Origin: Pseudomonadota bacterium
Lineage (GTDB): Bacteria > Pseudomonadota > Gammaproteobacteria > Burkholderiales > Burkholderiaceae_C
DNA: 45,024 nucleotides
NCBI GenBank assembly: GCA_018241895.1
Contig: JAFECX010000168.1
Location: forward strand, 1 to 45,024
Direction of reading: 5' to 3'
Positions 1-8,751 of this stretch are shown here, piece after piece. Position numbers and translations under genes: made by a program. Below the pieces are notes generated by a model, which saw nothing but the letters and a program-made list of their open reading frames with translations, was not told the origin of the DNA and searched no databases. Every line of letters starts with the position of its first letter. Position 1 is the first letter of the stretch.

Positions 1-86
1 CGAGGTGGCAGCGGCCGGCGCGGCCCCGTGCCTGCGCCAGGGCGCGCCCTCGCGCAAGGCCCCGCGCCACGGCGTGCCGCGCGCGC

Positions 87-3000
87 TCACGGCTGCCCCT
101 TGCCGTCGGCCGGCGCCGCAGCGCCGGCGGCGCCGCTCTCGTGGGCGTACATCTGCCGCTGCCGCTCGCTGCCCTTGAAGATGCGGCGCACGAGCACGAA
201 GAAGATCGGCACGAAGAACACGGCCAGCGTCGTCGCCGTGAGCATGCCGCCGATGACGGCGGTGCCGACCGCACGCTGGCTCGCCGAGCCGGCGCCCGAG
301 GCGATGGCCAGCGGCAGCGTGCCCAGGATGAAGGCCATCGACGTCATGACGATGGGCCGAAAGCGGATGTGCGCCGCTTCCAGCACCGCGGCGACGAGGC
401 TCTTGCCCTGCGCGTGCAGGTCCTTCGCGAACTCGACGATCAGCACCGCGTTCTTGGCCGACAGGCCGATGATGGTGATGAGGCCGACCTTGAGGTAGAC
501 GTCGTTTTCCATGCCGCGCAGGGTCACGGCCGCGAGCACGCCGATCACGCCCAGCGGCACGACCAGGATCACCGAGAGCGGGATCGACCAGCTCTCGTAC
601 AGCGCCGCCAGGCACAGGAACACCGACAGCAGCGAGAAGCCGAACAGCACGAGCGCCGTCGCGCCCGACAGGCGCTCCTCGCGCGACTGCCCCGTCCACT
701 CGTAGGCGAAGCCCGGCGGCAGCTTGGCCGCCAGGCGCTCCATCTCGGCCATCGCCGTGCCGGTGCTGTGTCCCGGTGACGGCTCGCCGGCGATGCGCAT
801 CGTCGGGTAGCCGTTGTAGCGCACGGTCTGGATCGGCCCCACCGCCCACGACGTCGTCGCGAAGGCCGCGAACGGCACCGGCTGGCCGGCGCCGTTGAGC
901 ACGTTCAGGCGCAGCAGGTCCTGCGGCTGCATGCGCGCCGGCGCGTCGGCCTGCACGACCACGCGCTGCAGCCGCCCGGCGTTGGGGAAGTCGTTGACGT
1001 AGCTGCTGCCCAGCGCGGTCGACAGCGCCGCGTTGATGGCGGCGAAGTTCACGCCCAGCGCGCTCGCCTTGTCGCGGTCGATGTGCAGTTGCACCTGGGC
1101 GGCGTCTTCGAGCCCGTCGGGGCGCACCGCCGCGAGCAGCGGGCTCTGCGCGGCCATGCCGAGCAGCTGGTTGCGTGCCGCCAGCAGCGCCTCGTGCCCG
1201 TTGCCGCCGCGATCCTGCAGCCGGAACGCGAAGCCGCTGGCGCGGCCCAGCTCGGGGATCGGCGGCGGGCTCAAGGCGAAGACGAACGCATCGCGGATGC
1301 CGGCCAGGCCGCCGATCGCACGCCTGGCCAGCGCCTGCGCCGAGTGCGACGGATCGTGGCGCTCGCTCCAGTCCTTGAGCGTGACGAAGGACAGGCCGGC
1401 GTTCTGGCCGCTGCCGACGAAGCTGAAGCCCGTCACGCTGACCATGCTCCTGACTTCGGGCTGCGCGAGCATGTACTTCTCGGCCTGGACCTGCACCGCG
1501 CGCGTGCGCTCGACCGTGGCGCCGGGGGGCAGCTGCACGCTGACGAAGATCGCGCCCTGGTCCTCGTTGGGCAGGAACGAGGTCGGCAGCCGCATCCACA
1601 TCCAGGCCAGCGCCACGGCGACGGCGACATACACGACCAGCGAACGCCAGGCGCGCGGCAGCACCCAGGCCACCGCGCGTTCGTAGCCGTGGGTGCCGCT
1701 CGTGAAGGCGCGGTTGAACCAGCCGAACACGCCGCCCTTGCCGTGCTTGTGCCCGGCCTCGACGGGCTCGAGCAGCGTCGCGCACAGCGCCGGCGTGAAC
1801 GACAGCGCCATGAACGCCGACAGCAGGATCGAGCTCAGCATCACGGCCGCGAACTGGCGATAGATGTTGCCCACCGCGCCGCTGAAGAAGGCCAGCGGCA
1901 CGAACACCGACACCAGCACGACGGTGACGCCGACGATGGCGCCCGAGATCTGCCGCATGCCCTTGCGCGTCGCCTCCAGCGGCGGCAGGCCCTCCTCGCT
2001 CATGATGCGTTCGACGTTCTCGACCACGACGATGGCGTCGTCGACGACGATGCCGATCACCAGCACCATGCCGAACATCGTCAGCACGTTGATCGAGAAG
2101 CCCAGCGCCAGCAAGACGGCGAAGGTGCCCAGCAACGCCACCGGCACGACGAGGGTCGGGATGATCGTGTAGCGGATGTTCTGCAAGAACGCATACATCA
2201 CCAGGAACACCAGCAGCACGGCCTCGAACAGCGTCTGCACGACCTGGCGGATCGAGATGTCGACGAACTCGGAGGTGTCGAACGGGATCGCCGCCTTCAC
2301 CCCGGCCGGGAAGTACGGCGCCAGTTCGTCCAGGCGCGCGCGCGTCGCCTTGGCCACCGCCAGCGCGTTGGCCGTCGGCGACAGCTGCACGCCGATGCCG
2401 ATGGCCGGGCGGCCGTTCAGCCGCGCCGGCGGAAAGTAGCTCTGCGCGCCGAACTCGACGCGCGCCACGTCCTTCAGGCGCACGCTCGAGCCGTCGGCAT
2501 TCGCGCGCAGCACGATGTTGCCGAACTGCTCGGGTGTCGTGAGCTGGCCGCGCACGACGACGGTGGCGAAGATCGTCTGCTGCGGCACGTTGGGCACGTC
2601 GCCGAGGATCCCGGAGGCCACCTGCGCGTTCTGCGCCGCGATCGCCGCCGTGACGTCGCTCGTCGCCAGGCCGTAGCCGACCAGCTTGGCCGGATCGATC
2701 CACACGCGCATCGCGCGCTCGGAGCCGAACTGCTGGACCTGGCCGACGCCGGGCACGCGCTGCAGTTCGGGCACCAGGTTGCGCGCCGCGAAGTCGCCCA
2801 GCGCCACCGGCTCGATCGAGTCGTTCTCCGAGTACAGGATGGTTATGAACGCGAAGCCGCCGCGCGCCTTGTCCACGCGCACGCCCTGCTGCACCACGAC
2901 CTGCGGCAGCCGCGGCGTGGCGCGCGCGAGGCGGTTCTGCACGTCGACCTGCGCCAGGTCCGGGTTGGTGCCGGGCTCGAAGCTGATCGTGATGTTGCCG

Positions 3001-3260
3001 GTGCCGTCGGCCTGCGCCACCCCCTCCATGTAGATGAGGCCGGGCGAGCCGTTCATCTCGCGCTCGATGACGGCCAGCACGCTGTCTTCCATCGTGCGTG
3101 CGGAGGCGCCGGGGTAGACCGCCGACAGCACGATGGTCGGCGGCGCCACGCTCGGGAACTGCGCCACCGGCAGCTGCGTGATGGACACCGCCCCCGCGAC
3201 CATGATGAACAGCGCGATCACCCACGCGAAGACCGGGCGAACGATGAAGAACTGCGCCAT
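87..3260 (-). CDS. RND multidrug efflux permease, HAE1/AcrB family
   Basis: This 1057-residue protein is the inner-membrane, proton-driven pump of a tripartite drug efflux system. It starts MAQFFIVRPVFAWVIALFIM, the typical AcrB/MexB opening, so I use the ATG at 3260 rather than the longer open frame, which adds an Arg/Pro-rich non-family leader. The proton-relay pair D407-D408 lies in the TM4 sequence GIVVDDAIVVVENV. The length is normal for the family (about 1030-1060). The start is 10 bp after the stop of the adaptor gene, and the ribosome site (TGAGGG) overlaps that stop, indicating co-translation from one mRNA. No outer-membrane factor gene is visible in the 86 bp to the window edge; it may lie beyond or elsewhere. 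The family is certain, the substrates unknown. Confidence 0.96.
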   Translation of the reverse strand: MAQFFIVRPVFAWVIALFIMVAGAVSITQLPVAQFPSVAPPTIVLSAVYPGASARTMEDSVLAVIEREMNGSPGLIYMEGVAQADGTGNITISFEPGTNPDLAQVDVQNRLARATPRLPQVVVQQGVRVDKARGGFAFITILYSENDSIEPVALGDFAARNLVPELQRVPGVGQVQQFGSERAMRVWIDPAKLVGYGLATSDVTAAIAAQNAQVASGILGDVPNVPQQTIFATVVVRGQLTTPEQFGNIVLRANADGSSVRLKDVARVEFGAQSYFPPARLNGRPAIGIGVQLSPTANALAVAKATRARLDELAPYFPAGVKAAIPFDTSEFVDISIRQVVQTLFEAVLLVFLVMYAFLQNIRYTIIPTLVVPVALLGTFAVLLALGFSINVLTMFGMVLVIGIVVDDAIVVVENVERIMSEEGLPPLEATRKGMRQISGAIVGVTVVLVSVFVPLAFFSGAVGNIYRQFAAVMLSSILLSAFMALSFTPALCATLLEPVEAGHKHGKGGVFGWFNRAFTSGTHGYERAVAWVLPRAWRSLVVYVAVAVALAWMWMRLPTSFLPNEDQGAIFVSVQLPPGATVERTRAVQVQAEKYMLAQPEVRSMVSVTGFSFVGSGQNAGLSFVTLKDWSERHDPSHSAQALARRAIGGLAGIRDAFVFALSPPPIPELGRASGFAFRLQDRGGNGHEALLAARNQLLGMAAQSPLLAAVRPDGLEDAAQVQLHIDRDKASALGVNFAAINAALSTALGSSYVNDFPNAGRLQRVVVQADAPARMQPQDLLRLNVLNGAGQPVPFAAFATTSWAVGPIQTVRYNGYPTMRIAGEPSPGHSTGTAMAEMERLAAKLPPGFAYEWTGQSREERLSGATALVLFGFSLLSVFLCLAALYESWSIPLSVILVVPLGVIGVLAAVTLRGMENDVYLKVGLITIIGLSAKNAVLIVEFAKDLHAQGKSLVAAVLEAAHIRFRPIVMTSMAFILGTLPLAIASGAGSASQRAVGTAVIGGMLTATTLAVFFVPIFFVLVRRIFKGSERQRQMYAHESGAAGAAAPADGKGQP

Positions 3261-3270
3261 CGCGAGGCCC

Positions 3271-4620
3271 TCAGCGCGAGGCGCCCGGCTGGGCGGCGCT
3301 GGCGGCCGCGGACGCCGGGCTGCCGACGCCATCGGCTGCGCCGGCACCGCCTTGGGCCTGCCCGCTCGGCGCCGTCTGGGCGGTCTTGGCGGTCTGGGCC
3401 GTCTGCGCCGCCGCCGCCTCATCGGGCTGCCATGGCACGGGCTTGACCGTCACCCCGGGGCGCAGCTTCTGGAAGCCGTCGACCATCACCTGCTCGCCGG
3501 CCGCGAGCCCCTCGAGCACCACCCACTGCGCGCCCTGCGCGGGGCCGAGCCTGACCGCGCGCGGCGCGACCTTGCCGTCGCTGCCGACGATCGTCACGCT
3601 GGCGCCCTGCGCCGACTGCGCCACCGCCTGCTGCGGCAGCATGACGGCACCGGGCGCCTGTGCCTGCTCGATCTGCACGCGCACGTACAGTCCGGGCAGC
3701 AGCTCGCGCCTGGGGTTGGGCAGCTCGGCGCGCAGCATGATCTGCCCGGTGCCCGGATCGACCGTCAGGTCCGAGAACAGCAGCCGGCCGGCCAGCGGAT
3801 ACATGCGGCCATCCTCGAGCTGCACGTGCACCACGGCCGCCTCGGCACCCGGGGCGCGCTCGAGCAGGCCGCTGGCCACCGACTGGCGCAGCCGCAGCAC
3901 TTCACCGGCCGGCTGCATGAAGTTGACGTACAGCGGGTCGATCTGCTGCACCAGCGCGAGCTGCGTCGCCTCGCCCTGCCCGACGAGCGCGCCTTCGGTG
4001 ACCAGGGCACGGCCGATGCGCCCGGCGATGGGTGAGTTCACCGCCGCATAGCCGACGTTGATCTCGGCCGTGCGCCGCGCCGCCCGGGCGGCGGCGACGT
4101 CGGCGCGGGCCTGCGCATACGCGGCCTGTGCCGCGACCAGGTCCTGCTGGCTCACCGCGCGCGCCTCGGCCAGCGGCTGGTAGCGCTCGGCGAGCGCCCG
4201 CGTCTGCTGCACGTTCGCCTCGGCACGGGCGAGAGCGGCGTCGGCGCTGGCGAGCGCCGCGCGATAGGGCGCGTCGTCGATCTGGAACAGCGGCTGGCCG
4301 GCGCGCACGTCGCTGCCTTCGCGAAACAGCCGGCGCTGCACGATGCCGGCCACGCGCGCGCGCACCTGCGCCAGGCGCGAGGCTTCGGTGCGTCCGGGCA
4401 GGTCGATGCGCAGGCCCACGGCGCCCGGCACCACGGTGACCACGCCGACCTCCACCGGCGGCGGCGCCGCGGCGGCGCCGGCCGGGGCCGGCGCGCTCGA
4501 CTTTCCGCAGCCGGCCAGTGCAAGCGCCAGCGCGACCAGCGCCGGGGGCACGAGGGCGGTCGATCGCGCGCCGCACGCGCTGCGCGTGCCTGCGACTGCA
4601 GGGCGGTAACTCGGGGACAT
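3271..4620 (-). CDS. RND efflux periplasmic adaptor (MFP) lipoprotein
   Basis: This 449-residue membrane-fusion protein should link the downstream RND permease to an outer-membrane channel. It has a lipoprotein signal: a hydrophobic stretch ending LALALAGC, with Cys38 as the lipidated residue. The lipoyl/barrel-sandwich half with the coiled-coil hairpin follows (DLPGRTEASRLAQVRARVAG, then an Ala/Arg-rich helical region), then the beta-barrel segment (NSPIAGRIGRALVTEGALV). The C-terminus is low complexity, rich in Ala, Gln and Thr. The ATG at 4620 places the signal peptide correctly; an upstream extension in the same frame has no family character. A GAGG lies about 10 bases before this ATG. 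It is the first gene of the pump operon. No local TetR-type regulator is seen. Confidence 0.94.
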   Translation of the reverse strand: MSPSYRPAVAGTRSACGARSTALVPPALVALALALAGCGKSSAPAPAGAAAAPPPVEVGVVTVVPGAVGLRIDLPGRTEASRLAQVRARVAGIVQRRLFREGSDVRAGQPLFQIDDAPYRAALASADAALARAEANVQQTRALAERYQPLAEARAVSQQDLVAAQAAYAQARADVAAARAARRTAEINVGYAAVNSPIAGRIGRALVTEGALVGQGEATQLALVQQIDPLYVNFMQPAGEVLRLRQSVASGLLERAPGAEAAVVHVQLEDGRMYPLAGRLLFSDLTVDPGTGQIMLRAELPNPRRELLPGLYVRVQIEQAQAPGAVMLPQQAVAQSAQGASVTIVGSDGKVAPRAVRLGPAQGAQWVVLEGLAAGEQVMVDGFQKLRPGVTVKPVPWQPDEAAAAQTAQTAKTAQTAPSGQAQGGAGAADGVGSPASAAASAAQPGASR

Positions 4621-4727
4621 GCAGAGAACCTCGTCCGGCCGCGGCGCACGGCGCGGCACGCACCACGCAGCCTGCGCGGCACGCGCAGCCCGCCCTGCCG
4701 CGGCGTGTATCGCTTCGAAGAACGCCG

Positions 4728-4764
4728 GCGCACCGATCGATGCGCGGCGTGGGCACCAACTATA
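4728..4764 (-). promoter_or_regulatory. Candidate promoter and operator of the RND pump operon
   Basis: On the minus strand TATAGT (4759-4764) resembles a -10 element, without a convincing -35. Just downstream of it is an 18-bp near-palindrome, GCGCACCGATCGATGCGC (4728-4745), with one mismatched pair. Such a dyad next to a pump promoter would suit a repressor site, but in DNA this GC-rich it could arise by chance. Confidence 0.3.
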
Positions 4765-4846
4765 AGGACCTGCGCGAATGCCCGTGCCGGCACCGCGCTC
4801 GCCATGCACCGCCCGGGCGCGGCGCCTCGGCGCGCGCGCCGCGGGC

Positions 4847-4882
4847 TCAGAAGCCGTGAACGAACCCCCTCACGCCCGCTCG
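4847..4882 (+). repeat. Partial copy of the 163-bp inverted-repeat element
   Basis: This stretch matches the minus-strand reading of the right end of the element at 13398-13560. It shares GTGAACGAACC and TCACGCCCGCTCG exactly, with a 1-bp length difference between them. It covers the stop and last three codons of the ABC permease gene. The rest of the element is not recognisable here, so this is an end fragment or a solo terminus. Confidence 0.65.
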
Positions 4883-5724
4883 CTTTCGTGCCAGCCGCCC
4901 AGCACCAGCCTGGACAGCCCCGCCATGGCCGCGAACAGCACGACGCCGGCCACCGTGATCAGCGCCAGCGCTGCGAACAGGCGCGGGATGTCGAGCTGGA
5001 AGCCGGCCTGCAGGATCTGGTACGCCAGCCCCGAGGCCGTGCCGCCGGTGCCGGCGACGAACTCGGCGACGACGGCGCCGATCAGCGCCAGCCCGCTGGC
5101 GATGCGCAGGCCCGCGAAGACGTACGGCAGCGCGCTGGGCAGGCGCAGGCGCACGAGCGTCTGCCAGCGCGTGGCACCGTGGAGCGCGAACAGATCGGCC
5201 AGTGCGGGGTCGACGCTGCGCAGCCCGAGCGTGGTGTTGGAGACGATCGGAAACAGCGCCACGATGGCCGCGCACAGCGTCATCGCGAGCGTCGGGTCGC
5301 GCACCCAGATGATGATCAGCGGGGCGATGGCGACGATCGGCGTCACCTGCAGCATCACGGCATAGGGGAAGAGGCTGGCCTCGAGCCAGCGGTGCTGCAC
5401 GAATGCAAAGGCGGCGGCAATGCCGATCACGGTGGCCAGGGCGAAGGCCAGCAGCGTGACCCGCAGCGTCGTCAGCAAGGCGGCCCACAGCAGCGCCCAG
5501 TCGGCGACGAGCGCGCGCGCGATGGCCAGCGGCGAGGGCAGCAGGAACTCGGGCACCTCGAACGCGCTGCACACGAGCTGCCACAGCAGCAGCAGCACGC
5601 CGCCCAGCGCGAGTGGGGCGACGATCGCGACGAGGCCGCGGCCGGGCCGCGGCCGGCGCGCAGGCAAGGACACCGTGCCGGCCCGCATGAATGCCTGCGT
5701 CGCGCCGCCGGCGCCCTTACGCAT
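4870..5724 (-). CDS. ABC importer permease, SsuC/TauC type
   Basis: This 284-residue membrane subunit of an ABC importer of the nitrate/sulfonate/taurine class has about six hydrophobic segments. The binding-protein-dependent transport loop reads FALHGATRWQTLVRLRLPSA (the EAA motif region contacting the ATPase). The chosen ATG (5722-5724) overlaps the stop of the ATPase gene by 8 bases, which implies translational coupling; a second ATG at 5688 is possible and would remove a short polar leader. The last codons and stop lie inside a copy of a dispersed repeat. No solute-binding protein is encoded nearby, so the substrate cannot be read from the sequence. The purine-catabolic neighbours suggest a nitrogenous compound, but that is only positional. 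Confidence 0.88.
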   Translation of the reverse strand: MRKGAGGATQAFMRAGTVSLPARRPRPGRGLVAIVAPLALGGVLLLLWQLVCSAFEVPEFLLPSPLAIARALVADWALLWAALLTTLRVTLLAFALATVIGIAAAFAFVQHRWLEASLFPYAVMLQVTPIVAIAPLIIIWVRDPTLAMTLCAAIVALFPIVSNTTLGLRSVDPALADLFALHGATRWQTLVRLRLPSALPYVFAGLRIASGLALIGAVVAEFVAGTGGTASGLAYQILQAGFQLDIPRLFAALALITVAGVVLFAAMAGLSRLVLGGWHESERA

Positions 5725-6547
5725 CGTCGCGATGCGCGCGCGCCACCTGCTCGGACAACACGCGGCAGTGCTCGATGAAGGGCTGCGAGACGCGCCAGGC
5801 CGCCTCGCGCCGGGGGGGTGCGTCGATCGCGACATCGGCGATCACCCGCCCCGGCCGCGCCCCCATCACGACGACGCGACCGCTGAGGAACACGGCCTCG
5901 TAGATGCTGTGCGTGACGAAGACCACCGTCAGGCCGCGCGTGCGCCACAGCTCGTGCAGTTCGCCGTCGAGCTTGTGGCGCGTGAACTCGTCGAGCGCGC
6001 CGAAGGGTTCGTCCATCAGCAGCACGTGCGGCTGCACGACGAGCGCACGCGCGAGCGAGGCGCGCATGCGCATGCCGCCCGAAAGCTCGCGCGGCCAGGC
6101 GCGCTCGAACGCGCTCAGGCCCACCAGTTCGAGGGCCTCGGCGACGCGGCGGCGCGCCTGTGCGCGCGGCATGCCGGCCAGCTCCAGCGGCAGGCGCACG
6201 TTGTCGCCGGCGCGCGCCCACGGCATCAGCGTCGGCTCCTGGAACACCATCGCCAGCGCGCGGCGACCCTCGCCGCCGCCGCCCGCCGCAGCGCGCACGA
6301 CGACGCGACCGGCACTCGGCGCCTCGAGCCCGGCGAACATCCGCAGCAGCGTCGTCTTGCCGCAGCCGCTGGGCCCCAGCAGCGAGACGAATTCGCCGCG
6401 CCCGATGCGCAGCGTGAGTTCGTGCAGTGCCTGCGTGCCACCAGCGTAGATCTTGCCGACACGCTCGGCCTCGAGCAGCGGCAGGTCGAGCGCCGTGGTC
6501 GCGGGCTCGATCGAGGTGGGCGCATCCATGTCCGTGTCGGCGCCCAT
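5717..6547 (-). CDS. ABC importer ATPase, SsuB/TauB type
   Basis: This 276-residue nucleotide-binding subunit pairs with the permease that overlaps its 3' end. All motifs are present: Walker A GPSGCGKTT (residues 58-66), Q-loop Q103 in VFQEPTLMPW, signature LSGGM (155-159), Walker B VLLMDEP (175-181) and switch His213 in VTHS. The ATG at 6547 is used; another at 6529 (MDAPTS) is equally possible, and neither has a strong ribosome site. A strong hairpin terminator separates it from the purine permease gene upstream, so the two ABC genes probably have their own promoter. Family assignment is firm; the substrate is unknown. Confidence 0.9.
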   Translation of the reverse strand: MGADTDMDAPTSIEPATTALDLPLLEAERVGKIYAGGTQALHELTLRIGRGEFVSLLGPSGCGKTTLLRMFAGLEAPSAGRVVVRAAAGGGGEGRRALAMVFQEPTLMPWARAGDNVRLPLELAGMPRAQARRRVAEALELVGLSAFERAWPRELSGGMRMRASLARALVVQPHVLLMDEPFGALDEFTRHKLDGELHELWRTRGLTVVFVTHSIYEAVFLSGRVVVMGARPGRVIADVAIDAPPRREAAWRVSQPFIEHCRVLSEQVARAHRDDA

Positions 6548-6627
6548 TGTCGGACACGACGCGAGCGCCGCTCGCCGCTCGCCGCTCACGCACGCGCGCC
6601 GTTGCCGTCGCGCGTCGGCCGGGCGGC

Positions 6628-6660
6628 ACGAAGAACGACGAGGCCGCGATCGCGGCCTCG
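6628..6660 (-). terminator. Rho-independent terminator after the purine permease gene
   Basis: A perfect palindrome at 6639-6660 (core GAGGCCGCGATCGCGGCCTC) can form an 11-bp stem. On the minus strand it is followed by the T-rich run TCGTTCTTCGTG. It lies 57 bp past the stop of the NCS2 permease gene and should end the purine transcript before the ABC genes. Confidence 0.75.
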
Positions 6661-6716
6661 CTCCGCCGGCGCTGCAGCAGCGCGCTTCGCACGCCCGCCG
6701 CCCTGCCCCCCCGCGC

Positions 6717-8219
6717 TCAGTGCGCCTCGGCCACCCTGGCCGCCGCGACCGCGCCGGCCGTGTCGCCCTTCGCACCGTTGAAGAAGAGGTTGAGCGCAAA
6801 CGCCGACAGCGCCGTGAGCAGGATGCCGCTTTCGAGCAGCGGATGCAGCTCGTGCCACATGTGCTCGGACCAGCGCGGCGCCACCAGCGGGATCATGCCG
6901 AAGCCGATCGACAGCGCGACGATGTACAGGTTGTTGCGGTTGTGCGTGTAGTCGACGGTCGACAGGATGCGGATGCCGGTGGCGGCGACCATGCCGAACA
7001 TCACCAGACCGGCGCCGCCGAGCACGAACTGCGGAATCGACTCGACCAGCGCGCCCATCTTGGGCAGCAGGCCGAGGACGATCATGATCACGCCGCCGGC
7101 CACCGTGACCCAGCGCGAGCGCACGCCGGTCACCGCCACCAGGCCCACGTTCTGCGAGAAGCTGGTGTAGGGGAAGGTGTTGAAGATGCCGCCGATCAGC
7201 GTGCCCAGGCCGTCGGTGCGCAGGCCGGCGGCCAGTTCCTTCTGCGTGATCTGCTTGCCGGTGATGTCGCCCAGCGCCAGGAACATGCCGGTCGACTCGA
7301 TCATCACCACGATCATCACGATCACCATGGTGGCGATCATGAAGAGGTCGAAGGTCGGCAGCCCGAACGAGAACGGCGTGACGATGTCGATCCAGCCCGC
7401 CTTGGCCACCTTGTCGAAGTGCATCTTGCCCATCGCCACGGCGACGACGCAGCCGAAGACGATGCCCAGCAGCACCGAGATGTTGGCCAGGAAGCCGCGG
7501 CCGAACTTGACCAGCAGCAGGATGAACACGAGCACGAGCGCGGCGATCGCCATGTGGTCGAGCGACGCGTAGCCGGGGTTGTTGAGCATCGGGATCGAGC
7601 CCAGCAGCAGCGCCGGTTCGGGCTGGCCGTGGGCCAGCGCCGTGATCGTCTGCTCGAAGTGCGTGGACTTGGCCTGGTCGACCATGTTCATCAGCGTCAC
7701 GACGTCGACGCTCTGCGCCAGATTGGGCGGCCCGCCCATCGCCCAGCCGACGCCGACGCGCATCAGGCTCACGCCGATGATCGCGATGATGGTGCCGGTG
7801 ACCACCGGCGGAAAGAAGCGCAGCATGCGGCTGACGGCCGGCGCGATCAGGATCGACACGATGCCCGCGCCGATGATGGCGCCGAACAGCGCGCGTGCGC
7901 CGTCGACGCCGGGCGCCGCGTTGGCAATGCCGACCATCGGCCCGACGGCGGCGAAGGTGACGCCCATCATCACCGGCAGCTTGATGCCGAACCAGCGCGT
8001 GAAGCCCAGCGACTGGATCAGCGTCGCGATGCCGCAGGCGAACAGATCGGCCGAGACCAGCATCGCCACGTGCTCGGGATCGAGCTTGAGGGCGCGGCCG
8101 ACGATCAGCGGCACGGCCACCGCGCCGGCGTACATCACCAGCACGTGCTGCAGGCCCAGCGCCGTCAGGCGGCCGCCGGGCAGTCGTTCGTCCACGGGAT
8201 GGACAGCACGGGTCGACAT
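6717..8219 (-). CDS. NCS2-family uric acid/xanthine permease
   Basis: This 500-residue nucleobase:cation symporter-2 membrane protein has about 14 hydrophobic segments. It begins with the family pattern LTALGLQHVLVMYAGAVAVP and carries the later signature QNVGLVAVTGVRSRWV plus a GTIIAIIGVSLMRVGVGWAMGG segment. The xanthine/urate branch of NCS2 is favoured because the gene ends a urate-catabolic run. The ATG at 8219 is preceded by GAGGAG on the minus strand; the open frame extends 14 codons further without family character. A TGTATACA palindrome lies 45 bp upstream and is shared with puuD and the GntR gene, so permease expression is probably controlled by the same regulator. Exact substrate (urate, xanthine or both) is inferred. 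Confidence 0.93.
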   Translation of the reverse strand: MSTRAVHPVDERLPGGRLTALGLQHVLVMYAGAVAVPLIVGRALKLDPEHVAMLVSADLFACGIATLIQSLGFTRWFGIKLPVMMGVTFAAVGPMVGIANAAPGVDGARALFGAIIGAGIVSILIAPAVSRMLRFFPPVVTGTIIAIIGVSLMRVGVGWAMGGPPNLAQSVDVVTLMNMVDQAKSTHFEQTITALAHGQPEPALLLGSIPMLNNPGYASLDHMAIAALVLVFILLLVKFGRGFLANISVLLGIVFGCVVAVAMGKMHFDKVAKAGWIDIVTPFSFGLPTFDLFMIATMVIVMIVVMIESTGMFLALGDITGKQITQKELAAGLRTDGLGTLIGGIFNTFPYTSFSQNVGLVAVTGVRSRWVTVAGGVIMIVLGLLPKMGALVESIPQFVLGGAGLVMFGMVAATGIRILSTVDYTHNRNNLYIVALSIGFGMIPLVAPRWSEHMWHELHPLLESGILLTALSAFALNLFFNGAKGDTAGAVAAARVAEAH

Positions 8220-8263
8220 CGGGTCGTCTCCTCGATTGGGGTGGCCGTGTTCGGCCGTCAAAC

Positions 8264-8271
8264 TGTATACA
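8264..8271. promoter_or_regulatory. Putative GntR operator TGTATACA, site 1
   Basis: A perfect 8-bp palindrome in the context AACTGTATACACTTT stands 45 bp upstream of the purine permease start. The core plus the following CT also occurs at two other places in this window, both in the intergenic region next to the GntR/FCD gene. In such GC-rich DNA three AT-centred copies, all in promoter regions, are unlikely to be chance. Confidence 0.7.
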
Positions 8272-8330
8272 CTTTGGGATTCAATCTGGCTTCGGGAATA
8301 CCCGGGCCGTCGGCGTTCGCGAGCCGCTGC

Positions 8331-8690
8331 TCACGAGCCGCGATAGGTGCTGTAGGCATACGGGCTGACGAGCAGCGGCACGTGGTAGTGGCCCGCGGCA
8401 TCGGCGATGCCGAAGTCCAGTTGCACGACGTCGATGAACGGCACCGCGGGCAGCGCGACGCCGCGGGCGCGGAAGTACGCCGCGACCTCGAACACGAGGC
8501 GCCAGCGGCCGACCGCCATCGCCGCGGCGTCGAGCAGCGGGCCGCCGTCGTTGCGGCCGTCGGCGTCGAGCGTGATCGCCCTGATCGTGCGCGCGCTGCC
8601 GTCGTCGGCCAGGCGCTGCAGCGTGACCTTCATGCCGGCGGCCGGGCAGCCGTGGGCGGTGTCGAGGACATGGGTGCTGAGGTGTCCCAT
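8331..8690 (-). CDS. uraH: 5-hydroxyisourate hydrolase (transthyretin-like)
   Basis: This 119-residue enzyme opens 5-hydroxyisourate to OHCU, the second step of urate breakdown. It has the family N-terminus GHLSTHVLDTAHG (catalytic His7), an Arg in ARTIRAITLDADG, and ends in the diagnostic YRGS tetrapeptide. The length is typical. The ATG at 8690 is preceded by GGAG; a longer frame upstream runs through the spacer after pyruvate kinase and is not family-like. It lies 61 bp after the pyruvate kinase stop and 111 bp before the permease, so it probably belongs to the same minus-strand transcript. PuuD makes its substrate and the UraD half of the 19964-21748 fusion uses its product. Confidence 0.96.
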   Translation of the reverse strand: MGHLSTHVLDTAHGCPAAGMKVTLQRLADDGSARTIRAITLDADGRNDGGPLLDAAAMAVGRWRLVFEVAAYFRARGVALPAVPFIDVVQLDFGIADAAGHYHVPLLVSPYAYSTYRGS

Positions 8691-8751
8691 CGGGGTGGCT
8701 CCGCAATGCGGTGGAGGAAGTGGCCGAAGATGCCGCCCGCCGGCGCGTCCG

